Part shown: one piece after another, positions 1-9,647 of the stretch
Position numbering within the stretch: the first letter of the stretch is position 1
Layout of the letters: each line of letters begins with the position of its first letter
Assembly: GCA_028687585.1 (NCBI GenBank)
Contig: JAQTZV010000003.1
Coordinates: 225,001 to 289,000 of the forward strand
Length of the DNA stretch: 64,000 bases
Direction: 5' to 3'
From: Desulfuromonadaceae bacterium
GTDB taxonomy: Bacteria > Desulfobacterota > Desulfuromonadia > Geobacterales > Pseudopelobacteraceae
Translations under genes and position numbers: made by a program
The notes under the pieces: generated by a model
Told to the model about the DNA's origin: nothing
What the model saw: the letters and a program-made list of their open reading frames with translations, nothing else
Database searches by the model: none

Positions 1-715
1 GTTCTTTTGCTGCATCAGGGTCAAGGTGCTTGCCGACTCGAACACGATACCACGTACCCTTATATCCTAAAAAAGATTCTACAATAGTGACATTATACCC
101 TTTTGCTGCCAATTTACTGCGTAGTGTCTCTGCTTCTGACCTGAGGCTGAATGAAGCAACCTGAACGGTGAGATTGCCGGTTTCCTGCCTGGTTGTATTC
201 GCCGGTTTTACCGGTGCGCTCTTGACCGGTTGATCTTGTGCGGCTTCATCCGGTTGGGGCGGAGCCGGTTTGGTCACGTTAGCGGGCATGGCGGCCTGAA
301 GGGCCTGTCTTGCGGGTTTCTCGTCCCTGGGGTTGATTCCGCTACCCAGCGTATTACTTTTTTGGCCACTGGGGAGTGTTTTGTAAAAGCTTAGTGGCGG
401 ATCATTCGCCGGGGGTGGCACTGCAGCAGGTGGTTGGGTGACACTGTTCCCCATCTGAGGTTGTGACGCTGGTGGCTGTGCTTTAACCGGTTGCGGACTG
501 TTTTCGAGGCTTTGCTGCTCCATTGCCGCCTGAAACCCTTTTTTCGCAGATTTCTGGGAAAGCATCCAGCCGCTGCCAAAACCGATGCCGAGACAGACGA
601 GTCCGGTAATTAAGACAACAGCCAGCACTCCTCCGGAAAATTCTTTGCGAGGACGGTTCTGGCTCCCCTGGGGAACGCTGCATGATTTTTTTGGATCACT
701 GTAATCAATGCGCAT
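1..715 (-). CDS. SPOR-domain membrane protein (C-terminus cut by window edge)
   Basis: The gene runs off the left edge of the window. It starts at an ATG at 715-713, ten bases after the argS stop codon, so it is probably translated from the same message. The N-terminus is short and cytoplasmic, followed by one hydrophobic segment at about residues 29-50, then a long Pro/Gln/Ala-rich linker. Near residue 180 a SPOR domain begins (LTVQVASFSLRSEAETLRSK, later WYRVRVGKHLDPDAAKE), which in this family binds denuded septal peptidoglycan. The topology (TM, linker, SPOR) is that of FtsN/DedD-type division proteins, and ftsB lies three genes upstream. It is a second SPOR protein in the window besides 33907-34980. 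The exact family member cannot be named. Confidence 0.85.
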   Translation of the reverse strand, partial: MRIDYSDPKKSCSVPQGSQNRPRKEFSGGVLAVVLITGLVCLGIGFGSGWMLSQKSAKKGFQAAMEQQSLENSPQPVKAQPPASQPQMGNSVTQPPAAVPPPANDPPLSFYKTLPSGQKSNTLGSGINPRDEKPARQALQAAMPANVTKPAPPQPDEAAQDQPVKSAPVKPANTTRQETGNLTVQVASFSLRSEAETLRSKLAAKGYNVTIVESFLGYKGTWYRVRVGKHLDPDAAKE

Positions 716-725
716 GGTGCCTCCG

Positions 726-2417
726 CTACATCCGTTCCGGTGCTGATATGCCCAGAATAGAGAGGGCACTTTTCAGGGTTTGAGCGGTCCGCTTCAGCAG
801 GTACAAACGGGCTTCTGTTAGTTTCAGCTCTTCGCTGATGACGCGGTTTTTGTTGTAGAAGCTGTGGAAACAGCTGGCCAGTTCGCTTAAGTAGTAGGTC
901 AGGCGGTGCGGTTCAAAATGAACGGCACAATCATCAACCGTGTCGGGTAGCGCTGCCAGCAGCTTGATCATCTGGAGATCCTCCGGGGTGGAGAGACAGG
1001 TCAAGTCGTCAGGCGCCGGTTGTTCCGGTGCCATGAAGCCTTTCTCGGCTGCGTTGTCAAAAATACTGCAGATCCGGGCGTGGGCGTACTGGACATAATA
1101 GACCGGATTTTCGTTTGTCTGCTGTTTTGCCAGGTCAATGTCGAATACCAGTTGGGCATCAGGCTTGCGCATCAGAAAAAAGAATCGGGTGGCATCCCGG
1201 CCGACTTCATCGATCAGGTCCCGCAGCGTTACGTAACTGCCGGCCCGTTTGGAAATCTTTACCTCCTCACCACCGCGCATGACGGTCACCATCTGGTGCA
1301 GTACATACTCGGGCCATTCCTGCGGAATGCCGATATCAAGGGCTTGAAGTCCGGCGCGAACACGGGTAACGGTGCTGTGGTGATCTGACCCCTGCTCGTT
1401 GATAACCCGGGTGAAGCCGCGTTCCCACTTGGCCTGGTGATAGGCAACGTCCGGTACAAAATAGGTGTAGCTGCCGTCAGCTTTGCGCATGACGCGATCT
1501 TTGTCGTCGCCGAAATCGGTGGAGCGGAGCCAGAGGGCATTATCCTGCTCATAGGCGTGGCCGTTGGCAATCAGCTTCTGAACAACCGCATCAACTCTCC
1601 CTTCGCTGTAGAGAGCAGATTCCAGAGTATAGACATCAAATCTGACATCAAAAGCTTCAAGGTCAAGGTCCTGCTCGCGGCGCAGCCAGGCAACGGCAAA
1701 GTGGCGGATGTCATCAATATTCTCAGGGTCTCCGCATGCGGTTGTATGCTGGTCGGTTGCCTCTACGGTCTCCCTGTTCAAGTATGCTCTGGCCACATCC
1801 CTGATGTATTCTCCCTGGTAGCCGCCTTCCGGCCACCGTGGGTCATCAGGCTCGATACCGAGGCAGCGCAGCTGCACAGAAAGGGCAAGATTGCTGATCT
1901 GGACACCGGCATCGTTGTAATAAAATTCGCGGGTCACATCCCAGCCGGCGGCATCAAGCACCCGGCAGAGCGTGTCGCCGATAGCGGCGCCACGGCCATG
2001 GCCAATGTGCAGCGGACCGGTCGGATTGGCGCTGACAAACTCTACCTGCACCTTCTTCATGGCGCCACTGGTTGTCCGTCCATACCGGTCTCCCTGTTTC
2101 TCAATCTCAAGAAGAGTGCCCTGCCATGCCGCTTGAGAAACAAACAGGTTAATGAATCCGGGGCCGGCGATTTCGCTCTTGGCAAACAGCCCGTCACCGC
2201 TGCCAAGATATTTGATGATGATCTCAGCCACCTGGCGTGGCGCTTTGCGCTCACCTTTGGCGAGTTGCATGGCGATGTTACAGGAAAAATCTCCATGTTC
2301 CGGGTTGGCAGGGTGGCCGATGGTAATCGGTGGCAGAGGGGATGTCGTCAGTTCTTGTGCAGCATGGGCTTTAAGCAGCGCAGATTCCAGCAGGGGGGCA
2401 ATTCGGTTTCGCATCAT
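726..2417 (-). CDS. argS: Arginyl-tRNA synthetase
   Basis: Class I aminoacyl-tRNA synthetase that charges tRNA-Arg in the cytoplasm. The 563-residue product has the normal family length. The HIGH signature is seen as [19 protein letters not shown] at about residue 130, and the KMSKS-equivalent loop as KISKRAG near 385. The N-terminal arginyl-tRNA synthetase domain ([13 protein letters not shown]) and the C-terminal DALR anticodon-binding domain, ending [14 protein letters not shown], are complete. The start ATG overlaps the stop of the upstream small four-cysteine gene by four bases (ATGA), so the two are translationally coupled. The large antisense frame across this gene is a shadow. Confidence 0.98.
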   Translation of the reverse strand: MMRNRIAPLLESALLKAHAAQELTTSPLPPITIGHPANPEHGDFSCNIAMQLAKGERKAPRQVAEIIIKYLGSGDGLFAKSEIAGPGFINLFVSQAAWQGTLLEIEKQGDRYGRTTSGAMKKVQVEFVSANPTGPLHIGHGRGAAIGDTLCRVLDAAGWDVTREFYYNDAGVQISNLALSVQLRCLGIEPDDPRWPEGGYQGEYIRDVARAYLNRETVEATDQHTTACGDPENIDDIRHFAVAWLRREQDLDLEAFDVRFDVYTLESALYSEGRVDAVVQKLIANGHAYEQDNALWLRSTDFGDDKDRVMRKADGSYTYFVPDVAYHQAKWERGFTRVINEQGSDHHSTVTRVRAGLQALDIGIPQEWPEYVLHQMVTVMRGGEEVKISKRAGSYVTLRDLIDEVGRDATRFFFLMRKPDAQLVFDIDLAKQQTNENPVYYVQYAHARICSIFDNAAEKGFMAPEQPAPDDLTCLSTPEDLQMIKLLAALPDTVDDCAVHFEPHRLTYYLSELASCFHSFYNKNRVISEELKLTEARLYLLKRTAQTLKSALSILGISAPERM

Positions 2418-2581
2418 TGTTTTGGTTGTTCTTTCTGGTCGGTGATTTTGTTTTCTTCTGTTACATCTTTAATGCTGACATCCCGGGAAAAATCAGGACA
2501 TCTGGACCCGTTGTCCTGGATACTGAATCGTTTTGAGCAGTTTTCGCGCCAGGCACAGACGGCGCAGCTTTGTCGTGACAT
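2414..2581 (-). CDS. Small four-cysteine protein (55 aa), putative zinc-binding
   Basis: A 55-codon frame fills the gap between ftsB and argS. It begins with ATG at 2581, eight bases after an AGGA ribosome site, and ends in a TGA that overlaps the argS ATG. The N-terminal half contains C6-x2-C9, then AWRENC15, KRF and RCPDF with C28. This spacing suggests a small zinc knuckle or Fe-S site; the C-terminal half is charged and probably disordered. I recall similar short CxxCxWR...CPDF proteins in deltaproteobacterial genomes, but no function is known to me. The tight packing (21 bases after ftsB, 4-base overlap with argS) argues strongly that it is translated. Confidence 0.7.
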   Translation of the reverse strand: MSRQSCAVCAWRENCSKRFSIQDNGSRCPDFSRDVSIKDVTEENKITDQKEQPKQ

Positions 2582-2602
2582 GGTATACGTCCTGAAAATG
2601 AT

Positions 2603-2905
2603 TTACGGCAGTTTCTTTTCCTGCGGGAACTGGTAGATAACCTCATTGCTGCGCACAAGACCAAAATCTTTACGGGCGATGCTTTCGATGTAGCGACGGT
2701 CTGATTTAAGCGCCACAATTTCGAGCTTCATTTTTTCATTGTCAGTTCTGCTTTCGGACAGGCGCGCTTCAATTTTGTCTTTGTCCTGTTTAAGTTCAAA
2801 AATTCGCAGCAAGCCCTTATCTCCAAAAACGGTGAAGAACAGGACGAATGCCAGGCACCCGGCCGGAATGAAATACATTTTTTTTTGAAGGGGCAGATTA
2901 AACAT
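2603..2905 (-). CDS. ftsB: FtsB/DivIC-type septum formation protein
   Basis: A 100-residue bitopic membrane protein: a short cytoplasmic start, a transmembrane helix at about residues 10-28 (YFIPAGCLAFVLFFTVFG), then a coiled coil (LKQDKDKIEARLSESRTDNEKMKLEI) and the FtsB/DivIC tail IARKDFGLVRSNEVIYQFP. This family links FtsL and FtsQ in the divisome and signals septal peptidoglycan synthesis. The ATG directly follows the stop of the UDP-glucuronate decarboxylase gene with an AAAGGG ribosome site, so it is co-transcribed with it. In many related genomes ftsB sits near eno; here it sits next to nucleotide-sugar genes instead. Confidence 0.9.
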   Translation of the reverse strand: MFNLPLQKKMYFIPAGCLAFVLFFTVFGDKGLLRIFELKQDKDKIEARLSESRTDNEKMKLEIVALKSDRRYIESIARKDFGLVRSNEVIYQFPQEKKLP

Positions 2906-3841
2906 TTACCCTTTCCTGATCCTTTCGGCAAAATATGCCGCCGTAGTTTCAAGCCCGTCATCCAGGGCAACCGCAGGTTCCCAGGCCAGCTTTTTCCGAG
3001 CCAGGGAAATATCGGGCTGACGCTGTTTCGGATCGTCCTGTGGCAGCGTCTGAAAAATAATCTTCGATGCCGAGCCTGTTATTGTAATGATTTTTTCAGC
3101 AAACTCAAGGATTGTATTTTCCACCGGGTTACCAAGATTAACCGGACCAATAAATCCGTCGCATTCCATCATGCGGATCATCCCCTCAACCAGGTCCGAG
3201 ACATAGCAGAATGAACGGGTTTGAGAGCCGTCGCCATAGACGGTAATGTCTTCGTTACGGAGTGCCTGCAGGATGAAGTTTGATACAACCCGACCATCGT
3301 TTTCGGCCATGCGCGGGCCATAGGTATTAAAGATGCGGATGATGCGGATGTCGACATTATTCTGACGGTAGTAGTCCATCATCAGCGTTTCGGCAACCCG
3401 CTTCCCCTCATCATAGCAGCTGCGAATGCCGATCGGATTGACGTTGCCCCAGTAATCTTCAGTCTGCGGATGTACATTGGGGTCGCCGTAGACTTCAGAT
3501 GTGGAGGCCTGCAGGATGCGGGCCTTGACCCTTTTTGCCATCCCCAGCATGTTGATGGTGCCCATGACGCTGGTTTTTGTGGTTTTTACCGGGTTGTACT
3601 GGTAGTGAATCGGGGAGGCCGGGCAGGCCAGATTGTAGATGCGATCAACTTCAAGCAGGATCGGCTCGGTTATATCGTGTCTGACAAGCTCAAAACGATG
3701 ACTGTCCATCAAATGTATGATGTTGTTTTTGCTGCCGGTGAAGAAATTATCAAGGCAGATGACGTCATGCCCTTCGTTCAGAAGCCGCTCGCAGAGGTGA
3801 GAGCCGACAAAGCCGGCGCCGCCGGTTACCAGTATTCGCAT
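2906..3841 (-). CDS. uxs: UDP-glucuronate decarboxylase (UDP-xylose synthase), SDR family
   Basis: NAD-dependent extended SDR enzyme of 311 residues that oxidises and decarboxylates UDP-glucuronate to UDP-xylose (or the 4-keto-pentose). The N-terminal Rossmann motif is [12 protein letters not shown]. The catalytic Thr/Ser is in TSEVYGDP and the YxxxK motif in [11 protein letters not shown]. The family-typical stretches YWGNVNPIG and FNTYGPRM are present. The adjoining upstream gene encodes the UDP-glucose dehydrogenase that makes its substrate, so the pair converts UDP-glucose to UDP-xylose for envelope polysaccharide. A GGAG site lies nine bases before the ATG. Confidence 0.93.
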   Translation of the reverse strand: MRILVTGGAGFVGSHLCERLLNEGHDVICLDNFFTGSKNNIIHLMDSHRFELVRHDITEPILLEVDRIYNLACPASPIHYQYNPVKTTKTSVMGTINMLGMAKRVKARILQASTSEVYGDPNVHPQTEDYWGNVNPIGIRSCYDEGKRVAETLMMDYYRQNNVDIRIIRIFNTYGPRMAENDGRVVSNFILQALRNEDITVYGDGSQTRSFCYVSDLVEGMIRMMECDGFIGPVNLGNPVENTILEFAEKIITITGSASKIIFQTLPQDDPKQRQPDISLARKKLAWEPAVALDDGLETTAAYFAERIRKG

Positions 3842-3842
3842 A

Positions 3843-5189
3843 TTATTTTACTCCGCCGCTGCAGCGTCCGAGCGGGACATACGTAAAGCCGCCGGCAGCC
3901 ATCCGGTCAGGTTTGTACAGGTTACGACCATCCACGACAATTGGTGATCTGAGGGCGGTCTTGATACGGTCAAAGTCCGGATTGCGATATTCGCTCCAGT
4001 CAGTGATGACCGTCAGGGCATCGGCACCGTCCAGAATGGCATACTGGTTGCTGCTGTATTCGATCCGGTCGCCGAAATGATGGCGTGCTTCTTTAAGCGC
4101 TTCCGGGTCATGGGCACGCACCGTGGCGCCGGCTGCAAGCAGGCGCTCAATGATGGTAATGGCCGGGGCTTCGCGCATATCGTCGGTGCGGGGTTTAAAA
4201 GAGAGCCCCCAGCAGGCGACGGTGCGCCCAATCAGCGGCCGCTCTTCGTCGGGGGAACCGAGCAGTTTGATCAGTTTATCCGCCAGCACTTCTTTCTGGA
4301 GTTCGTTGACCTCCTCAACCGCCTTCAGCAGCAGGAAGTCATAGTTTGACTCTTCAGCGGTTCTGATAAGCGCTTTAACGTCTTTAGGGAAACAGGAACC
4401 GCCGTAACCGGGGCCGGGGAAAAGAAAATCGTAACCGATGCGGGTGTCGGAGCCGATGCCCTCGCGTACCGCCATAACGTCCGCTCCCATCTGTTCACAG
4501 AGTCCCGCGATCTGGTTCATGAAGGAGATGCGTGTGGCGAGCATGGCATTGGCGGCGTATTTGGTCATCTCGGCGCTGCGGATATCCATGACAATCATGC
4601 GGTTCTGTTTGCGCATAAAGGGGTCGTACAGCTCTTTCATTATTTCGGCGGTACGGACGTTGTCACAGCCGATGACGACCCGGTCCGGCTTCATGAAGTC
4701 ATCAATGGCAGCCCCTTCCTTGAGGAACTCGGGGTTGGAAACGACGTCAAATTCCAGCTCAACGCCACGGGTCGACAATTCTTCCAACACTGCCGCGCGA
4801 ACCTTGTCGGCGGTACCGACCGGAACGGTTGATTTGTCGACAATTATCTTGAAGCCGTTCATGGCACGGCCGATATCGCGTGCGACACCAAGGACATATT
4901 TAAGGTCGGCTGAACCATCTTCACCCGGAGGGGTGCCAACGGCGATGAAGCAAACCAGGGAGGCCTTGACCGCATCCTCCATGTCGACGGTGAACGAGAG
5001 GCGCCCCTCGGACTGGTTGCGCACAATCATCTCTTTGAGGCCCGGCTCATAGATCGGGATGATGCCCTGTTTAAGGTTGTCGATCCGTGCGTGGTCGATA
5101 TCGACGGCGATAACGCTGTTGCCGCTTTCGGCAAAACAGGCTGCAGCTACCAGGCCGACATAGCCGGCGCCAAAAATACAAATTTTCAT
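3843..5189 (-). CDS. ugd: UDP-glucose 6-dehydrogenase
   Basis: A 448-residue NAD-dependent dehydrogenase that oxidises UDP-glucose twice to UDP-glucuronate. The N-terminal NAD motif is [16 protein letters not shown]. The catalytic cysteine is in [16 protein letters not shown] near residue 265, and the C-terminal UDP-binding domain begins at [16 protein letters not shown]. The GAGAGGG ribosome site and ATG at 5189 are clear. It is followed after one base by the UDP-glucuronate decarboxylase gene, which uses its product. The 65-base gap to rsmI upstream shows no obvious terminator. Confidence 0.96.
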   Translation of the reverse strand: MKICIFGAGYVGLVAAACFAESGNSVIAVDIDHARIDNLKQGIIPIYEPGLKEMIVRNQSEGRLSFTVDMEDAVKASLVCFIAVGTPPGEDGSADLKYVLGVARDIGRAMNGFKIIVDKSTVPVGTADKVRAAVLEELSTRGVELEFDVVSNPEFLKEGAAIDDFMKPDRVVIGCDNVRTAEIMKELYDPFMRKQNRMIVMDIRSAEMTKYAANAMLATRISFMNQIAGLCEQMGADVMAVREGIGSDTRIGYDFLFPGPGYGGSCFPKDVKALIRTAEESNYDFLLLKAVEEVNELQKEVLADKLIKLLGSPDEERPLIGRTVACWGLSFKPRTDDMREAPAITIIERLLAAGATVRAHDPEALKEARHHFGDRIEYSSNQYAILDGADALTVITDWSEYRNPDFDRIKTALRSPIVVDGRNLYKPDRMAAGGFTYVPLGRCSGGVK

Positions 5190-5254
5190 GATCCCTCTCC
5201 AGAATTGAAAATATCTGACACTCTATAACACACTATCCATCTGAAATTCCAGGT

Positions 5255-6100
5255 TTAAGCACCATCCGTACGGATTTTTAATCTCAGCGCCTCACTGTAT
5301 GCTTCGCTTCGAGAGACTCCTGAAATTACGGCTGCTTGTTTTGCTGCATCTTTAACGGAGAGCGTGCCGTCAGACATCAACCGCTCAAGCACAATTTCAA
5401 GCGGTTCACTCACATGGAGAACCGCCGCACCCGGTGCAATTAAAAGCACCACTTCTCCGCGCACCGTTCCCTGAGAAACAGCGGCGATAACCTCCGATAC
5501 CGTGCCGCGAATACACTCTTCAAATATCTTGGTAAGCTCCCGCGCGACTATCACCTGCCGTTCTCCCAGCATCTCGCGAATATCGCTGAGAGTATCGACC
5601 AATCTATGGGGGGCCTCATACAGTATCAGCGTTCCCGGCAGTGTACTCATCCCTGACAGGAAGGTGCGGCGCTTTCCCTGACGGGATGGCGGAAACCCGG
5701 CGAATGTGAAGGCATCGGTCGGCAGTCCGGATGCGGAAAGGGCCGTGATGGCAGCACATGCCCCCGGAAGCGGGACTACTGCAATTCCTGCGGCGACGGC
5801 ATCGCGAACCAGTTGATATCCCGGGTCGGAGATGCACGGGGTGCCTGCGTCAGATATGAGCGCCACCGATTTTCCCTGGCGCAGCGCATGTAAAATACGC
5901 TCCCCCTTGAGCTGCTGATTATGGTCAAAATAGGAGGTCAGCGGCTTGGATATACCAAAGTGATTGAGAAGCTTGAGTGAGTGCCGCGTATCTTCGGCGG
6001 CGATCAGGTCAACTTCTCCCAGAATGCGTACGGCCCGATAGGTAATATCTTCCAGGTTGCCGATCGGTGTGGCGATTATGTACAGGGTAGCGGCCGTCAT
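5255..6100 (-). CDS. rsmI: 16S rRNA (cytidine1402-2'-O)-methyltransferase
   Basis: A 281-residue SAM-dependent methyltransferase that 2'-O-methylates C1402 in the 30S decoding centre. The tetrapyrrole-methylase fold is recognised by LYIIATPIGNLEDITYRAV at the N-terminus, AAEDTRHSLKLLNHFGI, SDAGTPCISDPGYQLV (SAM-binding loop) and VPLPGACAAITALSASGLP. Its ATG shares one base with the TGA of the upstream LysE-family gene (TGATG), so translation is coupled. Confidence 0.96.
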   Translation of the reverse strand: MTAATLYIIATPIGNLEDITYRAVRILGEVDLIAAEDTRHSLKLLNHFGISKPLTSYFDHNQQLKGERILHALRQGKSVALISDAGTPCISDPGYQLVRDAVAAGIAVVPLPGACAAITALSASGLPTDAFTFAGFPPSRQGKRRTFLSGMSTLPGTLILYEAPHRLVDTLSDIREMLGERQVIVARELTKIFEECIRGTVSEVIAAVSQGTVRGEVVLLIAPGAAVLHVSEPLEIVLERLMSDGTLSVKDAAKQAAVISGVSRSEAYSEALRLKIRTDGA

Positions 6101-6726
6101 CAGCGTTGTGCCAGCGCCAGTTTAATTGCAAGAGCGGCAAATATACCACCGGCCGCACGATTAAGCAGCTTCCGGGCAAATGCCGACCGGCGGAAAGATT
6201 CGCCAAAAGCACCGGCCAGAAGGCTGATGGCTCCGAAGATGATCAGCGTAGCGATTATGAAAACAGCACCCAGCAGCAGGAACTGTGCGGACAGTTGTCC
6301 TTTGGCCGGTTCGACAAACTGTGGCAGAAAGGCGAGAAAAAAGATCGACACCTTGGGGTTGGTGATATTCATGATGATGCCGCGCCGATAGAGAGCGCCG
6401 GAGTTGAGCTGATCAACTGCTGCTGCCGCACCGGTTACGGTCACGGCACGGAAGGCCTGCCACGCCAGATAAAGCAGGTATCCTGCACCGGTAAACTTCA
6501 GGACGGTAAAGGCGAGTGCCGAAGCTTTGAATAGCGCAGCCAGCCCGAATGTCACCGCAGCGGTGTGAAACAGCAGCCCGGTGCAGAGCCCGAGTGTAAC
6601 GAGCAGGCCGGCTTTACGTCCCTGCTGTGCCGCCTGAGTCATGACAAACAGATTGTCCGGTCCGGGAGAGAGCGCCAGCAGAATCGAGGTGGTAAAAAAC
6701 ATGAGCACTATCTTCGGGTCAAGCAT
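6100..6726 (-). CDS. LysE/RhtB-family amino-acid exporter
   Basis: A polytopic inner-membrane protein of 208 residues with about six hydrophobic segments. The family signature LALSPGPDNLFVMTQAAQQGRKAG lies at residues 14-37, and NPKVSIFFLAFLPQFV is the usual second conserved block. LysE/RhtB proteins export amino acids such as lysine, homoserine or threonine; the substrate here cannot be told. I place the start at 6726 because GGCAGGGG lies ten bases upstream and because this start aligns with the family; a longer frame to 6795 adds residues without a ribosome site. It is divergent from the rRNA methyltransferase gene at 6855. Confidence 0.88.
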   Translation of the reverse strand: MLDPKIVLMFFTTSILLALSPGPDNLFVMTQAAQQGRKAGLLVTLGLCTGLLFHTAAVTFGLAALFKASALAFTVLKFTGAGYLLYLAWQAFRAVTVTGAAAAVDQLNSGALYRRGIIMNITNPKVSIFFLAFLPQFVEPAKGQLSAQFLLLGAVFIIATLIIFGAISLLAGAFGESFRRSAFARKLLNRAAGGIFAALAIKLALAQR

Positions 6727-6854
6727 GTAATAATATCCCCTGCCGTTTGTGAAAGTAATTTTTGCCATAATGGTGTACAAGGAAATGGCTGTCAAGCGTG
6801 ACGGCTGAAATTAATTCAAATCTTGCGGATAGTTGCACAAGTAAAGGACAGCAG

Positions 6855-8030
6855 ATGACCAGAATCACCCTCAACAAAAATGAAGACCGCCGCATCAAGT
6901 CAGGCCACCCATGGGTATTCAGCAATGAGATCCGCGAGGTAGCGGGTGAACGTGCCGCAGGGGCTGCCGCAGAGCTGTATGATGCAGCCGGCGGCTTCAT
7001 CGGTATCGGTCATTACAACCCGCATTCACTGATCGCCTTCCGTTTGGTGTCACGTATTCGGGAGGATATCGACACGGTAGATTTCTTTGAAGGGCGCATT
7101 ACCGCTGCGCTTGCTCACCGTCAGACCCGCTACCCCGGACTGACCACCTTCCGTGCCATCTATGGCGAGAGCGATTTTCTGCCAGGGCTCGTGGTGGACA
7201 GATACGGTGACTACCTGTCGCTGCAACTCCTCTCCGCCGGCATGGATTGCCGCCGCGAACAGATCGTGGCGGCACTGCGCAAGGTATGTGCACCGCTCGG
7301 CATCATTGCCCGTAACGATGTTGCCGTCCGCAAGCTGGAAGGTTTGGAGGAACAGGTAGAGCTGTTGTGGGGTGATATTCCGGAGCGGGTCGATATGGAT
7401 GAGAACGGTCTCCGCTTTCAGGTCAGTCTGCGCGAAGGGCAGAAAACGGGCGGCTTTCTCGACCAGAAGCAGAACCATCTGCTGCTCAAGGAGATCAGCG
7501 CCGGGAAAAAAGTGCTCGACTGTTTCTGCTACACCGGCGGATGGGCGGTGCATGCTGCAGCCTTCGGCGCAGAGTCGGTGCTGGGGCTCGATATCTCGGC
7601 ACGGGCTGTCGGGCAGGCAAGCAGTCATGCCAAGCTGAACAAGATGTCCGACCGGGTGCGCTTTGAAGAGTGCGACGCCTTTGAGCGCCTCCGGTCGCTG
7701 CATCAGGAAGGAGAGCGTTTCGGAGTGATCGTGATGGACCCGCCCGCCTTCGTCAAGAGTCGCAAGAACATTGCCGAGGCAACCAAAGGGTATCTGACCG
7801 TCAACCGCCGCGCCCTGGAACTGCTGGAGCCGGGCGGCTATCTGATCACCTGCTCCTGCTCGTACCACATGGGGCGCGAAGCGTTCCGCGACATGCTGAT
7901 TCAGGCGGCCCGGCTGGCGAAGCGAGAGGTGCGGCTGGTCGAAACCTGCGGTCAGGCGGCAGATCATCCGGTGCTGCTGTCGTTCCCGGAGTCTGAATAT
8001 CTGAAGTGTTTTGTGTTGCAGGCGGTGTGA
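6855..8030 (+). CDS. RlmI-like 23S rRNA (cytosine-C5)-methyltransferase
   Basis: Class I SAM-dependent methyltransferase of 391 residues with an N-terminal PUA domain (ITLNKNEDRRIKSGHPWVFS), a central domain (YGESDFLPGLVVDRYGDYL) and a Rossmann methyltransferase core (KVLDCFCYTGGWAVHAA, then VIVMDPPAF with the DPP catalytic motif, and LITCSCSYHM). RlmI makes m5C1962 in E. coli 23S rRNA; the same activity is inferred here from overall architecture. AAAGGACAGCAG places the ribosome site six bases before the ATG at 6855; an upstream in-frame start at 6798 has none. Confidence 0.9.
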   Translation: MTRITLNKNEDRRIKSGHPWVFSNEIREVAGERAAGAAAELYDAAGGFIGIGHYNPHSLIAFRLVSRIREDIDTVDFFEGRITAALAHRQTRYPGLTTFRAIYGESDFLPGLVVDRYGDYLSLQLLSAGMDCRREQIVAALRKVCAPLGIIARNDVAVRKLEGLEEQVELLWGDIPERVDMDENGLRFQVSLREGQKTGGFLDQKQNHLLLKEISAGKKVLDCFCYTGGWAVHAAAFGAESVLGLDISARAVGQASSHAKLNKMSDRVRFEECDAFERLRSLHQEGERFGVIVMDPPAFVKSRKNIAEATKGYLTVNRRALELLEPGGYLITCSCSYHMGREAFRDMLIQAARLAKREVRLVETCGQAADHPVLLSFPESEYLKCFVLQAV

Positions 8031-8090
8031 ATTTTGAAAAGGAGAAGAGCCGATATTCAAGGGGGAGTGAAGTATCGGCAGTTACGAAAA

Positions 8091-8705
8091 ATGAGAGTAT
8101 TTTATGTGTCTGTCTGCATGGTGCTTGCACTTGCAACCCCGGCGGTTGCACTGGAACAAAACCTTGCCAGGCGGGTTCTGGCGGAGATCAATCTGGCCCG
8201 TAGCGAACCGCGCATCTTTGCTGGTTTTCTGCGCGAGTTCCGTGGTCAGTTCCGGGGAAAATACTATCAGCTGCCGGACAGTACTACCCGCGTTCAGACT
8301 AGTGAGGGGGTTAAAGCCGTTTATGAGGCGATCAAATTTCTTGACCGCCAAAAAAAAATGCCGCCACTCTCCTGGTCGGGCGGGCTTGCGCTCGCCGCAG
8401 CTGAGCTGGCAGTGGAGCAGGGTCGCTCCGGCGACACCGGCCATGTCGGCAGGCAGAGCCGCGGGATGCGTGAACGGATCGAGCGGCATGGGCAATGGGA
8501 AAAGAGTATTGCCGAAAACATCGGTTATGGCCCCGAAAACCCCAGAAAAATGGTCATGCAGTTGATAATAGACGATGGAGTGCCGAGCCGTGGACATCGC
8601 AAGAACACCTTCAGCACGGCCTTCAATGTCGCGGGGGTAGCCTGTGGTCCTCATCCTTATTTCGGGAACATGTGCGTTATCGATTTTGCGGGAGGGTTCA
8701 GGTAG
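8091..8705 (+). CDS. Secreted CAP/SCP-domain protein
   Basis: An exported protein of 204 residues with an N-terminal signal peptide (MRVFYVSVCMVLALATPAVA). The CAP domain follows: LAEINLARSEPRIFAGF, LSWSGGLALAAAELAVEQG, the metal-binding-type GHVGRQSRGMRERIERHG, SIAENIGYG, and DGVPSRGHRKNTFS with the conserved HR. Bacterial CAP proteins are extracellular and mostly of unknown role. The start is uncertain: TTG at 8034 and GTG at 8067 are in frame, but the ATG at 8091 gives the clean signal peptide. It starts within about 60 bases of the preceding methyltransferase gene. Confidence 0.85.
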   Translation: MRVFYVSVCMVLALATPAVALEQNLARRVLAEINLARSEPRIFAGFLREFRGQFRGKYYQLPDSTTRVQTSEGVKAVYEAIKFLDRQKKMPPLSWSGGLALAAAELAVEQGRSGDTGHVGRQSRGMRERIERHGQWEKSIAENIGYGPENPRKMVMQLIIDDGVPSRGHRKNTFSTAFNVAGVACGPHPYFGNMCVIDFAGGFR

Positions 8706-8811
8706 CAGATTCTGTACGATGTCACGTATCGGGGATTTTTTGCATTATACGAATAATTGAAGTACGTCATAACAGTAAGCTGATACGTGTATTTCTTCCG
8801 GGAGGATCCCC

Positions 8812-9492
8812 ATGGGCGACTCATTCAGCGGCTTTTCTCCGGAAAGTCTGGCATTTTTCGAGAGTCTGGCTGCCAATAACAACAAGGTCTGGCTTGAGGA
8901 GCACCGGGACGATTTTGAACAGTATCTGATGGAGCCGCTTAAAAGTCTGGTCAGCGACCTCTCCGGGGCGATGCTGACCATCGATCCCGAGCTGGTGACC
9001 ATTCCGGCGGTGGACAAGACCATTTCCCGCATTTACCGCGATACCCGTTTTTCCCGCAACAAATCCCCCTACAAAACCTGCCTTTGGATCACCTTCAAAC
9101 GCCGGAGTCCGGAGTGGAAAAGCGCCCCCTGTTTCTTCTTCGAGATCAGCGCCGATGGCTATCGCTACGGCATGGGGTTTTACAGCGCATCACGAGAAAC
9201 CATGGATAACCTGCGGCGCTTCATCGAAGCCAAACCGGCTGAATTCAAAAAGATCACGGCTGCGTTCGGCAGACAGAACACCTTTACCCTGGAAGGTGAC
9301 CGCTACAAACGCCCGCTCAATCCAGCTCTGCCGGATGATCTGCAACTGTGGCATAGCCGCAAGAATATCTACTTCATCTGCCAGCGTCCGGTAGACGGGC
9401 GGATCTTTACGCGGGGGATCTGTGATGATCTGCGCGAGGGGTTTGGTCTGCTCAAGCCGCTGTATGAGTTGTTGTGGCGAGTGCGTGGGTAG
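8812..9492 (+). CDS. DUF2461 family protein
   Basis: A 226-residue cytoplasmic protein. The opening FSPESLAFFESLAANNNKVW, followed by IYRDTRFSRNKSPYKT and GMGFYSASRETMDNLR, is characteristic of the DUF2461 (TIGR02453) family, which has no established function. A good ribosome site (GGGAGGATCCCC) precedes the ATG. It stands alone between the CAP gene and an accessory stretch, with about 105 bases upstream that could hold a promoter. Confidence 0.88.
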   Translation: MGDSFSGFSPESLAFFESLAANNNKVWLEEHRDDFEQYLMEPLKSLVSDLSGAMLTIDPELVTIPAVDKTISRIYRDTRFSRNKSPYKTCLWITFKRRSPEWKSAPCFFFEISADGYRYGMGFYSASRETMDNLRRFIEAKPAEFKKITAAFGRQNTFTLEGDRYKRPLNPALPDDLQLWHSRKNIYFICQRPVDGRIFTRGICDDLREGFGLLKPLYELLWRVRG

Positions 9493-9586
9493 ATTCGGGG
9501 ATATATCGCGTTGACTTGAGATGAGAGAAGTGCAATATATTCCCGGATTTTGAATTCGTCGGATAAATGTTCCAATTGGGTAGATC

Positions 9587-9614
9587 AGCAGTTCACGCGC
9601 GCGCGTGAACTGCT
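9587..9614. repeat. Perfect 28-bp palindrome
   Basis: AGCAGTTCACGCGC followed directly by its exact reverse complement, 14 bp per arm and no spacer, in the 155-base gap between DUF2461 and DUF4145. No T-run follows on either strand, so it is not a typical intrinsic terminator. It could be an operator for the downstream accessory genes, a protein-binding or resolution site, or the left edge of an inserted segment. Confidence 0.8.
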
Positions 9615-9647
9615 CAACAACGAGTTATCGCCAATAGGAGGACAAAG

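Noticed and set aside
1437..2636. A 399-codon plus-strand frame across argS and the small four-cysteine gene
   Set aside because: It is antisense to argS, has no ribosome site and no recognisable protein.
7050..8060. A 336-codon minus-strand frame across the rRNA methyltransferase
   Set aside because: Antisense shadow; the sense protein has complete family motifs.
9587..9647. The 28-bp palindrome as part of an attC site
   Set aside because: No RYYYAAC on the left side, and GTTATCG on the right does not match the core consensus.
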